DNA of 64,000 nucleotides, from the NCBI RefSeq assembly GCF_001295845.1, contig NZ_LJIC01000059.1:46568-110567 (forward strand), in the 5' to 3' direction. The position numbers were made by a program, and so were the translations under genes. Positions 38,226 through 46,282 of the stretch are shown one piece after another; position 1 is the first letter of the stretch; each line of letters begins with the position of its first letter. The DNA is from Rhodopseudomonas sp. AAP120. GTDB taxonomy: Bacteria > Pseudomonadota > Alphaproteobacteria > Rhizobiales > Xanthobacteraceae. Below the pieces are notes generated by a model that saw only the letters and a program-made list of their open reading frames with translations, was not told where the DNA came from and ran no database searches.

Positions 38226-39506
38226 ATGATCTTGCGCCGCGTCGCGCGTCTACTGACAACCGGAGCGCTCGCCGCGCTGATCGCCTCGCCCGCTTTCGCG
38301 GAAGGCAGTTTCGATCCGCCGCCGACCGCGCAGTTCTCGCAGGAGAAGCTCGGCCGCATCGACGCGTTCTTCGGCAAGATCATCGAGGAGGGCAAGATCC
38401 CCGGCGCCGTTGTGTACATCGAGCGCCACGGCAAGCCGGTGTATAGTAAGTATTTCGGCGTGCGGGATGTCGCCACCAAGGCGCCGATGACCGACGACAC
38501 CATCTTCCGGCTGGCCTCGCTGACCAAGCCGTTCACCGCGGTGGCGGTGATGACGCTGGTGCAGGACGGCAAGATCAAGCTCGATGATCCGGTGTCGAAA
38601 TACATTCCCGCCTTCGCCGATGTGAAGGTTGGCGTCCAGAAGACCAAAGAGGGCGGCGAGAAGGTTCTCGATTTCGAGCCGGTCAAGCGGCCGATCAAGA
38701 TCAGCGACCTGCTGCTGCACACCTCCGGCATCACCTACGGCTTCTACGGCGACAGCCTGGTGCGCAAGGCGATCGCCGCCGCCAAGATCTACGATGGCGA
38801 TCCCAGCAACGCCGAATTCGCCGAGCGCATCGCCAAGGTGCCGCTGCAGGAACAACCCGGCACGCTGTGGGACTACGGCAACTCCTATGAGGTGCTCGGC
38901 CGGGTCATCGAGGTCGCCTCCGGCAAATCGTTCTACGAATATCAGAAGGAGAAGCTGTTCGATCCGCTCGGGATGAAGGACACGCGCTACTACCTGCCCG
39001 AGGAACAGCAGAAGGCGCGGATGGCGCAGCCGATGCCGAACGACGCCGACTTCCGGGTCGGACGGCCGAGCCGGCCGGACATCGTCAAGAAGTGGGAATC
39101 CGGCGGCGGCGGCCTGACCTCGACGCCGCACGACGTCATCCGCTTCGTCCGGATGCTGCTCCACAAGGGCGAACTCGACGGCAAGCGCTATCTCAGCGAA
39201 GCGACCTTCAAGGACATGACCACCGATCACATCGGCCCGTCCTCCGGTGTCGCCCGTGATTACTTCTACTTCCCCGGCGACGGTTTCGGCTACGGCTACG
39301 GCCTCGCTGTCCGCACCGATGCCGGCAATGCCAAGCCGCCGCCGCCCGGTTCGCTCGGCGAACTGAAATGGGACGGCGCCAGCGGCTGCTACTTCATCGT
39401 CGATCCGAAGCTCGACATGTTCGTCGTGCTGATGGAACAAACCCCCTCGCAGCGCCAGCCGGTGCAGCGGGAACTGAAGAAGCTGGTTTACGAAGCGCTG
39501 GAGTGA
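38226..39506 (+). CDS. Serine hydrolase of the beta-lactamase family (class C-like)
   Basis: 426 residues from the ATG at 38226, behind GAGGGAGGAC. A signal peptide (1-25, TGALAALIASPAFA then EGSFDPP) places it in the periplasm. The catalytic S98-L-T-K101 is in FRLASLTKPFTA, and Y217-G-N219 in WDYGNSYEVL. A late KTG-like motif is not obvious; GGG LTSTPHDV is present. Such enzymes may be esterases, D-aminopeptidases or beta-lactamases, and the substrate is not predictable. Confidence 0.9.
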   Translation: MILRRVARLLTTGALAALIASPAFAEGSFDPPPTAQFSQEKLGRIDAFFGKIIEEGKIPGAVVYIERHGKPVYSKYFGVRDVATKAPMTDDTIFRLASLTKPFTAVAVMTLVQDGKIKLDDPVSKYIPAFADVKVGVQKTKEGGEKVLDFEPVKRPIKISDLLLHTSGITYGFYGDSLVRKAIAAAKIYDGDPSNAEFAERIAKVPLQEQPGTLWDYGNSYEVLGRVIEVASGKSFYEYQKEKLFDPLGMKDTRYYLPEEQQKARMAQPMPNDADFRVGRPSRPDIVKKWESGGGGLTSTPHDVIRFVRMLLHKGELDGKRYLSEATFKDMTTDHIGPSSGVARDYFYFPGDGFGYGYGLAVRTDAGNAKPPPPGSLGELKWDGASGCYFIVDPKLDMFVVLMEQTPSQRQPVQRELKKLVYEALE

Positions 39507-39559
39507 TCGTGACGTAAGGTCGTAGCCTATCGTCCGTTTACGCCCGTGACCTCTCTTTT

Positions 39560-39789
39560 GTCATTCCGGGGCGCGCGACGCGCGGAGCCGGAATGACGGC
39601 AGGCCATCGCATTTGAAAACAGGCTGATGCTGGAGGACCACCCTCCCCTGGAGAGGGAGGGTCGCTCGCGTAGCGAGCGGGGCGGGGTGGCGAAGAGTTT
39701 ATCCGCAGTGCCCGCGGCTCACCCCACCCCGCCGCCCATCCCGCTGCGCGGGCTGGACGCCGCCCCTCCCCCTCCAGGGGAGGGTGAGG
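39560..39789. repeat. R1 copy followed by a CCTCCCCTGGAGAGGGAGG repeat
   Basis: A short R1 (39560-39598) precedes a long facing pair: CCCTCCCCTGGAGAGGGAGG at 39643 and CCCCTCCCCCTCCAGGGGAGGG at 39765, enclosing GCGGGGTGGCG...CACCCCACCCCGCC. No gene lies in the 430 bases between the serine hydrolase and the Gly/Arg-rich protein. Confidence 0.75.
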
Positions 39790-39936
39790 GAACGCTTCTG
39801 CGGTTGCTCCCGGCAGAGACGCGGCGTGCCCGGCAATATCGAACCTCGGCGCTGGAACTTCCCTCGCATCATTGTGTTCCGAATTGACGCTGCGGCGAAT
39901 TGCAGCCACCGTCCGCGCGCAAACGAAAGGAATCAC

Positions 39937-40233
39937 ATGACCTACAAGCAGCCTGGCCGTCAGGGCCTCGTCTCGCGCGTTCTTGCCGCGGTGGTACTGA
40001 CCAGCATCTATGCGTTCAGCCTGGTCGGCGCGACCGCGCTGATCACCGGCGTGTCGACCACCTCGGCGTCCGCCCAGCGTGGCGACTGGGGGCGCGGCCG
40101 CGGTCGTGGCTATCGCGGTGGCCGTGGCTACGGCCGGGGTTATGGCCGCGGCCGTGGCTATGGCGGCCCGGTGCGTGGCCGCGGTCGTGGCGCTTGCGTC
40201 GTCAACGCCGCCGGCGTGCGGATCTGCCTGTAA
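39937..40233 (+). CDS. Secreted Gly/Arg-rich repeat protein
   Basis: 98 residues from the ATG at 39937 behind AAAGGA. A signal/anchor helix spans about 14-40 (VLAAVVLTSIYAFSLVGATALITG), with a cleavage-like ASAQ at 46. The mature part is built from RGRGYRGGRGYGRGYG-type repeats, then RGRGACVVNAAGVRICL with two cysteines. RG/RGY repeats suggest a flexible nucleic-acid- or surface-binding tail. I do not know its role. A GC-rich stem with a T-rich end follows. Confidence 0.8.
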   Translation: MTYKQPGRQGLVSRVLAAVVLTSIYAFSLVGATALITGVSTTSASAQRGDWGRGRGRGYRGGRGYGRGYGRGRGYGGPVRGRGRGACVVNAAGVRICL

Positions 40234-40269
40234 GGCCGTCGGGCCACGCGCCTGATCGATGAAGTTGCG

Positions 40270-40300
40270 ATGGCCGGGCTCGTCCCGGCCATTTGCGTTT
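40270..40300 (+). terminator. Probable terminator of the Gly/Arg-rich protein gene
   Basis: ATGGCCGGG (40270-40278) and CCCGGCCAT (40284-40292) form a stem with loop CTCGT, followed by TTGCGTTT. Confidence 0.6.
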
Positions 40301-40317
40301 GGGCGCGGCCAGCGAGC

Positions 40318-41385
40318 TCATGCTTTCCGCAGGATCTCCCGCACCAGTCCCAGCGTCTCGTCGATCATCGCGGCGCTGACGTCGAGGTGGGTGCAGGCGC
40401 GGATGCGGCCGTCCATCATCGCCAGCAGGACGCCGTGGGCGCGGAGCCGGGTCACCAGCTCGGCGCCGGGAATGCCCGCGCCGTCCGGCCGGAAGAACAC
40501 CAGATTGGTCTGCGGCTCCTGCACCTCCACGCCGGCGAGCTGCGCCAGCCCGGCGGCGAGCGCCCGCGCGTGGGCGTGATCCTCGGCGAGCCGCTCGACG
40601 TGATGATCGAGCGCATAATCGCACGCTGCCGCGATCACGCCGGACTGCCGCATCGATCCGCCGAGCCGCTGCTTCCAGCGCCAGACCTCGTCGATGAAGG
40701 CGCGTGAACCGGCGAGCGCTGCGCCGACCGGGGCGCCGAGCCCTTTGCTGAAATCGATCCACGCCGAATCCCAGCCCGCCACCATGTCGCGCGCCGCGAT
40801 GCCGGTGGCCACCACCGCGTTCATCAGCCGGGCGCCGTCCATATGGGTGGCGAGGCCGACCGCCTTGCCGGCGGCAGCGACGGCGTCGAGTGTTTGCTGC
40901 GGCCAGATCGTGCCGCCGCCGATATTGGCGGTCTGCTCGACGCTGACCATGGTCTGCGGCGGCTCGTAGCGTGAACGCGGATGCAGCGCGGCGCGGAACG
41001 CCGCCAGCGAGAACTGGCCGCCGTCGCCGTCCAGCGGCGTGATCTGGAAGCCGCCGAGCGCCGCATGCGCGCCGCCCTCGCGCGACAGGATGTGAGCGCT
41101 ACGATGCGCGATGATCTCGTCGCCCGGCCGGCAAGTCGCCAGCGTCGCGGTGACGTTGCACATCGTGCCGGACGGCAGGAACACCGCGGCCTCCTTGCCA
41201 AGCAGCGCCGCGACGCGCTCCTGCAGCGCATTGGTGGTCGGATCGTCGCCGGTCTGCTCGTCGCCGACCTCCGCCCGCGCCATCGCCTCGCGCATCGCCG
41301 GCGTCGGCCGCGTCTGCGTGTCGGAGAGGAGGTTGATGCGAACCGGCGGCGCGTGCGGATCGGGTGGGGGCGGGATGTAGGACAT
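40318..41385 (-). CDS. Threonine aldolase family PLP enzyme (beta-eliminating lyase family)
   Basis: 355 residues. PLP-fold signs are LLSDTQTRPTPAMREAMA near the start, KEAAVFLPSGTMCNVTATLA, and the lysine in DFSKGLGAPVGAALAG. The HMDGARLMNA motif holds the conserved Asp that binds the pyridine nitrogen. It splits threonine or allo-threonine (or related beta-hydroxy amino acids) into glycine and an aldehyde. Followed by the divergent TetR pair but not obviously linked with it. Confidence 0.92.
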   Translation of the reverse strand: MSYIPPPPDPHAPPVRINLLSDTQTRPTPAMREAMARAEVGDEQTGDDPTTNALQERVAALLGKEAAVFLPSGTMCNVTATLATCRPGDEIIAHRSAHILSREGGAHAALGGFQITPLDGDGGQFSLAAFRAALHPRSRYEPPQTMVSVEQTANIGGGTIWPQQTLDAVAAAGKAVGLATHMDGARLMNAVVATGIAARDMVAGWDSAWIDFSKGLGAPVGAALAGSRAFIDEVWRWKQRLGGSMRQSGVIAAACDYALDHHVERLAEDHAHARALAAGLAQLAGVEVQEPQTNLVFFRPDGAGIPGAELVTRLRAHGVLLAMMDGRIRACTHLDVSAAMIDETLGLVREILRKA

Positions 41386-41443
41386 GGCGGCAAGTTAGAG
41401 CATTTCGGACACCGATAGAACCCGAACAGCTTTGGCTCTGTTT

Positions 41444-42064
41444 TCAGGCCGGTTGCTGCAGGCCGCCGCGGATCAGCGCCGCAAACGCCGCGGCGGCGTC
41501 GGTCTCGCGGCATTGGCCGCGCACCATCGCGGCCGACAGCGCCTCGCCGGCGCCGATCAGCCCGACGCAGCGCCGGACCAGTTCGGCGCGCGGCAGCGCT
41601 GTATGCGGCTTCAACGCGGTCGCGAACAGCTGGACGTAGCCATCGAGCAGCTGCTGATACACGGCTTCCTTCTCCTGGCTGCCCGCCAGCGCCGCGCCGA
41701 TCGCCTGCCACTCGCCGCTGGTCTCCGCCGAGCAATGCACATAGGCCGACGCCAGCAGCTGAGCGGTCTCCTCGAGGCTGCGGTGACCGGTCGCCAACGC
41801 CGCACGCAGCGCATCGGCGTGCTCGGCGTCGATCGATTTGTACAGCTCGATCAGCAGCCCCGATCGCGTACCGAAGTGATCATAGGCAATCGGCTTGGAG
41901 ACGCCCGCGCGCTCGGCGAGATAGCCGAGCGTCAGCCGGTCGGCGCCTTCGTCGCGCACGATCTGCAACGCGGTGTCCATCAGCTGCCGTCGCCGCTGCG
42001 CTTTCGGCAGCCGGCCGCCCGGTTCCGCAAGCGGCGGCACACCGGCGTTTCCGGTTCTCGCCAT
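41444..42064 (-). CDS. TetR family transcriptional regulator
   Basis: 206 residues. The N-terminal HTH is LTLGYLAERAGVSKPIAYDHFGTRSGLLIELY at about 39-70; the rest is the all-helical ligand and dimer domain. It is divergent from the saccharopine dehydrogenase-like gene with 67 bases between starts, which contain inverted AACCTACC/GGTAGGTT arms. It probably represses that gene and itself. Ligand unknown. Confidence 0.92.
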   Translation of the reverse strand: MARTGNAGVPPLAEPGGRLPKAQRRRQLMDTALQIVRDEGADRLTLGYLAERAGVSKPIAYDHFGTRSGLLIELYKSIDAEHADALRAALATGHRSLEETAQLLASAYVHCSAETSGEWQAIGAALAGSQEKEAVYQQLLDGYVQLFATALKPHTALPRAELVRRCVGLIGAGEALSAAMVRGQCRETDAAAAFAALIRGGLQQPA

Positions 42065-42066
42065 GA

Positions 42067-42108
42067 AACCTACCTTTGGTAGCTTTGTTATATTACGGAT
42101 GGTAGGTT
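42067..42108. promoter_or_regulatory. Operator-like inverted repeats between the TetR gene and its divergent neighbour
   Basis: CTACC-TTT-GGTAG (42070-42082) is a perfect 5-3-5 palindrome starting six bases before the TetR start codon. AACCTACC at 42067 and GGTAGGTT at 42101 form a wider inverted pair. Such a site would let TetR block both promoters. Confidence 0.55.
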
Positions 42109-42131
42109 AGGCAGAACGAGGGAGTGCTGCA

Positions 42132-43136
42132 ATGTCGAACGATCCGATTCTCCTGATCGGCGGAGCCGGCCATGTCGGCCGCTGGACCGCGCGATCGCTG
42201 CGCGCCGCGCATCCCGACCTGCCGCTGCTGATCGGCGGCCGGGATCGCGCGCGGGCCGAACAGGCGGCCGCCGACCTGCACGCCGAGGCGGTGGTGATCG
42301 ACGACACTGTCGCCGACCTCGGCCTGGGGCATCGCCGCGTCAGCGCCATCGCGACGCTGTTCACCGACCAGCGCCTGACCGCGCTGCAACTCGCCCAGGC
42401 GCGCGGCGTGCCGCATCTGTCGATCTCGCCGGGGATCGTCGAGCTCGGTCCGGAAGTCGCCGCCTACATGCACCGGCCGCAGGCCGCGCCGGTGGTGCTG
42501 GGCACGGAATGGATGGTTGGCGGCACGACGGTGCCGACGCTCGCCTTCGCCAAAGCATTCGGCCGCATCGACGACATCTCAATCGGCGCATTGCTCGACG
42601 AGCAGGATGCGTTCGGCCCGGCCGCGGAGGCCGATCTGGAGCGGCAGACCCGGACCTTGCCGGTCGCCTTGGCTCGGCAAGGCGGCGCTTACGTCTGGCG
42701 GGCCGGCGACGATCTTAAGACCAGTTTCCGCGCTGTGGACGGCACGAAAATGGAGGCGTCGGCGTTCTCGCCCAACGACGTGCTCGGCCTCGCCACCGCG
42801 ACCGGCGCGCCCAACGTTCGCTTCAGCCTTGCCGTCGGCGTCAGCTCCAGCCGCCGGCGCGGCGAGCCGCTGTCGACCGAGATCATCATCGAATTGACTG
42901 GTACGGACCACGCCGGCCGGCCGCTGCGCCGCCGCCACGCCATCCTCCATCCCGCCGGCCAGATGCCGCTGACCGGCCTCGGCACCGCGCTTGTGCTGGA
43001 GCGCCTGCTCGGCCTCGACGGCCGTCCCGCGACGCCGGCGGGCTTGTACTTCCCGTATCAGCTGATCGGGCCGGACACGTACTTTAAGCGGCTCGCTCAG
43101 GCCGGCGGGGAGGTGATGGAGTTGGAGGCTGTGTGA
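42132..43136 (+). CDS. Saccharopine dehydrogenase-like NAD(P)-binding protein
   Basis: 334 residues with a GGGAG site. The N-terminal Rossmann motif is LLIGGAGHVGRWTARSL at about 7-23, followed by PLLIGGRDRARAEQAA, the saccharopine dehydrogenase N-terminal pattern. The C-terminal half is less typical. It is an oxidoreductase of unknown substrate, expressed divergently from a TetR regulator. Confidence 0.82.
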   Translation: MSNDPILLIGGAGHVGRWTARSLRAAHPDLPLLIGGRDRARAEQAAADLHAEAVVIDDTVADLGLGHRRVSAIATLFTDQRLTALQLAQARGVPHLSISPGIVELGPEVAAYMHRPQAAPVVLGTEWMVGGTTVPTLAFAKAFGRIDDISIGALLDEQDAFGPAAEADLERQTRTLPVALARQGGAYVWRAGDDLKTSFRAVDGTKMEASAFSPNDVLGLATATGAPNVRFSLAVGVSSSRRRGEPLSTEIIIELTGTDHAGRPLRRRHAILHPAGQMPLTGLGTALVLERLLGLDGRPATPAGLYFPYQLIGPDTYFKRLAQAGGEVMELEAV

Positions 43137-43173
43137 TGGCGAGCGGTGGGCGTCGCCGGCAACCTTAAGGCTC

Positions 43174-43318
43174 GTGCCCCGGACGCAGCGCAGCGCGCCG
43201 CTATTGCGGCGTGGTGCGCTGCAGATCCGGGGCCCCGGTTTTTTGCTTTCGCAACGAGTAACCGGGGTCCCGGATCTGCGAAGCGGCACTGCGCGCCGCA
43301 TCGCGTCCGGGACACGGA
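43174..43318. repeat. Intergenic palindromic repeat, family R2 (third copy)
   Basis: Runs from CGTGCCCCGGACGCAGCGCA to GCGTCCGGGACACGG, with inner GCAGATCCGGGGCCCCGG and CCGGGGTCCCGGATCTGC. It matches the two copies at 28291 and 28520. Confidence 0.85.
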
Positions 43319-43325
43319 GCACAAA

Positions 43326-43352
43326 CAAAAAGGCCCCGGCGAACCGGGGCCT
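43326..43352 (-). terminator. Rho-independent terminator of rpsD
   Basis: Stem AGGCCCCGG (43331-43339) pairs with CCGGGGCCT (43344-43352), loop CGAA; the minus strand continues TTTTTGTTTG. It lies 50 bases after the rpsD stop. Confidence 0.85.
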
Positions 43353-43401
43353 CGATGCATCGGACTGAGCAGCAATCAGTACGAAGAAAGCAGTGTCGCG
43401 C

Positions 43402-44019
43402 TTAGCGCGAATAGAATTCGACGATCAGATGCGGCTCCATCTGCACCGCGAACGGCACGTCGGACAGCGCCGGGATGCGGGCGAACTTCGCGGTCATCTT
43501 ATTGTGGTCGACTTCGATGTAGTCGGGCACGTCGCGCTCGGCGAGCTGGCTGGCTTCCAGCACGATCGCGAGCTGCTTCGAGGATTCCTTGACCTCGATC
43601 ACGTCGCCGACGCGCACCTTGTAGCTCGAGATGTTGACGCGCTTGCCGTTGACCTTGATGTGGCCGTGATTGATGAACTGGCGCGCCGCGAAGATCGTCG
43701 AGACGAACTTGGCGCGGTACACGACCGAGTCGAGACGGCGCTCCAAGAGGCCGATCAGGTTCTCGCCCGAATCGCCCTTGAGGCGGGTCGCCTCGACGTA
43801 GATGGCGTGGAACTGGCGCTCGGAAATGTTGGCGTAGTAGCCCTTCAGCTTCTGCTTGGCGCGCAGCTGCACGCCGAAGTCGGACAGCTTGCCCTTGCGG
43901 CGCTGGCCGTGCTGGCCGGGGCCGTATTCGCGGCGGTTGACCGGGCTCTTCGGGCGGCCCCAGATGTTCTGGCCCATCCGGCGGTCGATTTTATACTTGG
44001 CTTCACTGCGCTTTGTCAT
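43402..44019 (-). CDS. rpsD: 30S ribosomal protein S4
   Basis: 205 residues, the usual alphaproteobacterial length, starting [20 protein letters not shown]. The S4 RNA-binding domain is [36 protein letters not shown]. It nucleates assembly of the 30S body on 16S rRNA. It is a single gene with its own terminator. Confidence 0.98.
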   Translation of the reverse strand: MTKRSEAKYKIDRRMGQNIWGRPKSPVNRREYGPGQHGQRRKGKLSDFGVQLRAKQKLKGYYANISERQFHAIYVEATRLKGDSGENLIGLLERRLDSVVYRAKFVSTIFAARQFINHGHIKVNGKRVNISSYKVRVGDVIEVKESSKQLAIVLEASQLAERDVPDYIEVDHNKMTAKFARIPALSDVPFAVQMEPHLIVEFYSR

Positions 44020-44169
44020 CGCGTCCTCGGTTGTTCACAGCCATCGCGACCGCGATGGCGTTTTTCAGGCTTGCATGAGGAAACGCGCCCTCCTGTGCGG
44101 CCGGAGAACCAGCCGCCGACAGATCCGGCCCCAAAGCAGGTAAGGGGAGGACCACGGGTCGCGAAACGC

Positions 44170-44193
44170 AACGCGGGCCGAAAGGCCCGCGTT
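44170..44193 (-). terminator. Perfect hairpin, possible terminator without strong T-run
   Basis: AACGCGGGCC (44170-44179) and GGCCCGCGTT (44184-44193) with a GAAA loop. It lies downstream of the E2-like gene (minus strand), where it would be followed by GCGTTTCG, a weak T tract. It may act as a terminator or mRNA end-protecting hairpin. Confidence 0.4.
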
Positions 44194-44264
44194 GTGGGCG
44201 GGGTTCTAGGGAGAATCCGGCCGGATGTCAATTCGGCGACAGGGCGGCAGGACCGCCCGCCGCG

Positions 44265-45047
44265 TCAGGCGCCGATCGCCCGGACCGGCGGCAGATCGGT
44301 CGCCGGATCGTAGAGTGCCTGCAATTCGCTGGCTAAAGTGGTGTTCAGCACCTGTTCGAGCCGGGTCATCGCCCGGGCGATCGGCGCGGCGTCGATCAGC
44401 CGGTGGTCGAAGCGGATCACCATGTCGAAGCGGCCGTCGTCGTGTAGCCGGCCATAGCTCAGCATGTAGGGGCCGGGGCTGATCGGATAGAGGTCGCCGG
44501 CGCCGAGCGCCGAGACCGAGGACAATCCGACGCTGCCGAAGAAATTGGCGCGCTGCCGGGCCAGCGCCATGCCGCCCCACCACACCATCCGGCGCAGCGG
44601 CCAGGGCAGCGCGCTGATCCGCAGCAGCTTGCGGAACATCGGCACTTCGCAGATCGGCGCGGTTTGCGCCTCGCGGATCAGCGCATCGACGCAGCGCAGC
44701 GACAGCTCGTCGGCGCCGACCACCTTCTGCATCAGCACGCAGTCCTCGCCCTCGACCCTGCGGGCGATCGCGATCATCGCGACGCTGCGCGGCAGCTCGT
44801 AGAGGTGCGGGAACGGAAAATCGACCACCAGCGTCCGCAGCATCGGCTGCTCGCGCGCCACCAGCGCCCAGGCTTTGGCGATGATTGCCGCGAAGCCGGG
44901 CGGCGCGGTCAGCCGGCCGCGCGCCAGCGCCAGCGGCGTCAGGTTCAGCGAGCGCTGATAGGTGATCAGCGGCACGCCCTGCGACGCGCGCATCAGATCG
45001 GCAATCAGCCGGCGCCGCAGCGTGAGGATTCGGATCTTGCCGCGCAC
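44265..45047 (-). CDS. 2-oxoacid dehydrogenase E2-like acyltransferase domain protein
   Basis: 260 residues with no lipoyl or peripheral-subunit domain. The C-terminal part carries FDMVIRFDHRLIDAAPIARAMTRLEQVLN, equivalent to the E2/CAT active-site motif DHRxxDG, with Ala in place of Gly. The N-terminal helix has RRRLIADLMRASQGVPLITYQ, like the E2 catalytic core start. It is an acyltransferase-fold protein with an unknown acyl donor. It starts seven bases after a small secreted peptide gene. Confidence 0.8.
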   Translation of the reverse strand: MRGKIRILTLRRRLIADLMRASQGVPLITYQRSLNLTPLALARGRLTAPPGFAAIIAKAWALVAREQPMLRTLVVDFPFPHLYELPRSVAMIAIARRVEGEDCVLMQKVVGADELSLRCVDALIREAQTAPICEVPMFRKLLRISALPWPLRRMVWWGGMALARQRANFFGSVGLSSVSALGAGDLYPISPGPYMLSYGRLHDDGRFDMVIRFDHRLIDAAPIARAMTRLEQVLNTTLASELQALYDPATDLPPVRAIGA

Positions 45048-45053
45048 GTCGGA

Positions 45054-45167
45054 CTAGGGCGCCGGAGTGGCCAGCGGCTTGGTCGTGGCGACCACCGGTT
45101 GCTGCTGCGCGATCGCGGAACCGGCCGTCATCGTGACGACCTGTGCGATCAGGAACCTGTTGGTCAT
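45054..45167 (-). CDS. Very small secreted or membrane peptide (37 residues)
   Basis: An ATG at 45167 with the strong ribosome site GGGAGGATCAC reads MTNRFLIAQVVTMTAGSAIAQQQPVVATTKPLATPAP to a TAG. A signal-like helix ends in AIAQ; the mature peptide is only about 16 residues, Gln/Pro/Thr-rich. It ends seven bases before the E2-like gene start, so the two are co-transcribed. It could be a real secreted peptide or the left-over 5' end of a longer gene. Confidence 0.55.
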   Translation of the reverse strand: MTNRFLIAQVVTMTAGSAIAQQQPVVATTKPLATPAP

Positions 45168-45220
45168 GGTGATCCTCCCTGCCTGCGAAAGTAGCAGCGC
45201 CGGAGGTTCTCGGAAAGTAC

Positions 45221-46018
45221 TCAGGCCGGGACGTGGCCGCCGAAATAGGGGGTGAGGGCGCTGGCAAGCCGGTGCGACTGTCCGGAAGTGAACACTATGG
45301 TGGCGCCTGGTTCATGTTGATGACTGGCGCTGCCGGCGCCGAGCAGGCTGACGACGCGGCGGGCGATCGCCGGCGCCGGGTCGATCCAGTCCACCGGCCA
45401 GGGCGCCAGCCGGACCAGCCGGTCCAGCAGCAGCGGATAGTGGGTGCAGGCCAGCACGATAGTATCGGTCCGGCTGTCCGGCCCGTCGCCGGCCACGAAA
45501 CAGGGGGCGATCTCGGCCGCGATCGCGTCGTCAGCCACTGGAGTACCGCCAAGCGCAGCTTCGGCCAGCGCCGCCAGATGCACCGATCCGACCAGCTTGA
45601 CCTCGCAGCCCTGGGCGAAATCGCGGATCAGCGCGCGGGTATATTCGCGCTTCACGGTGCCGCTGGTGCCGAGCACCGAGACGCGCTTGGTCCTGGAGGC
45701 CGCACAGGCCGGCTTGATCGCCGGCACGGTGCCGACGAACGGCACCCGATAGGCGGCGCGCAGATGCGCCAGCATCAGGGTCGAGGCGGTATTGCAGGCG
45801 ATCACCACGAGATCGGGCTGGTGCGCTTCAATCAGCTCGCCGATCAGCGGCACCACCCGGCCGATGATCGCTTCCTCGCTGTGCTGCCCGTAGGGAAAGA
45901 ACGCATCGTCCGCCGCATAGACGTAGCGCGCATCCGGCCGCGCCTTGACGATTTCGCGCAGCACCGTCAGCCCGCCGAGGCCGGAATCGAAGACCAGAAT
46001 GTTCGGATGCCCAGACAC
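45221..46018 (-). CDS. murI: Glutamate racemase
   Basis: 265 residues, typical. The two catalytic cysteines are in VVIACNTASTLML (Cys75) and VLACTHYPLLLD (near 186); the N-terminal VFDSGLGGLTVLREI is the family signature. It makes D-glutamate for peptidoglycan in the cytoplasm. A repeat separates it from purB. Confidence 0.97.
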   Translation of the reverse strand: MSGHPNILVFDSGLGGLTVLREIVKARPDARYVYAADDAFFPYGQHSEEAIIGRVVPLIGELIEAHQPDLVVIACNTASTLMLAHLRAAYRVPFVGTVPAIKPACAASRTKRVSVLGTSGTVKREYTRALIRDFAQGCEVKLVGSVHLAALAEAALGGTPVADDAIAAEIAPCFVAGDGPDSRTDTIVLACTHYPLLLDRLVRLAPWPVDWIDPAPAIARRVVSLLGAGSASHQHEPGATIVFTSGQSHRLASALTPYFGGHVPA

Positions 46019-46112
46019 GCGGCAAGTCTATCGCAGCTTGGTTAGTTTTCGGTTGTTTTTCCCGCGACGCTGCGTTGCAACGAGCACGGGAGCGGTGGCC
46101 GAAGTCTCTCCC

Positions 46113-46259
46113 CGTCATTCCGGGGCGCGCGCAGCGCGAACCCGGAATCCATAACCCCTGCGCTCTCGACTGATGGAGGCGCCGGCCACGCTCTGCGCTG
46201 ACCGGAGTCCAGGGGCTATGGATTCCGGGCTCGCCGCTGTGCGGCGCCCCGTAATGACG
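46113..46259. repeat. Intergenic palindromic repeat, family R1
   Basis: Facing pair CGTCATTCCGGGGCGCGC...GAACCCGGAATCCATA and TGGATTCCGGGCTCG...GGCGCCCCGTAATGACG between murI and purB. Confidence 0.85.
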
Positions 46260-46282
46260 AACGAGAGGTCTCGACGCCGCGC

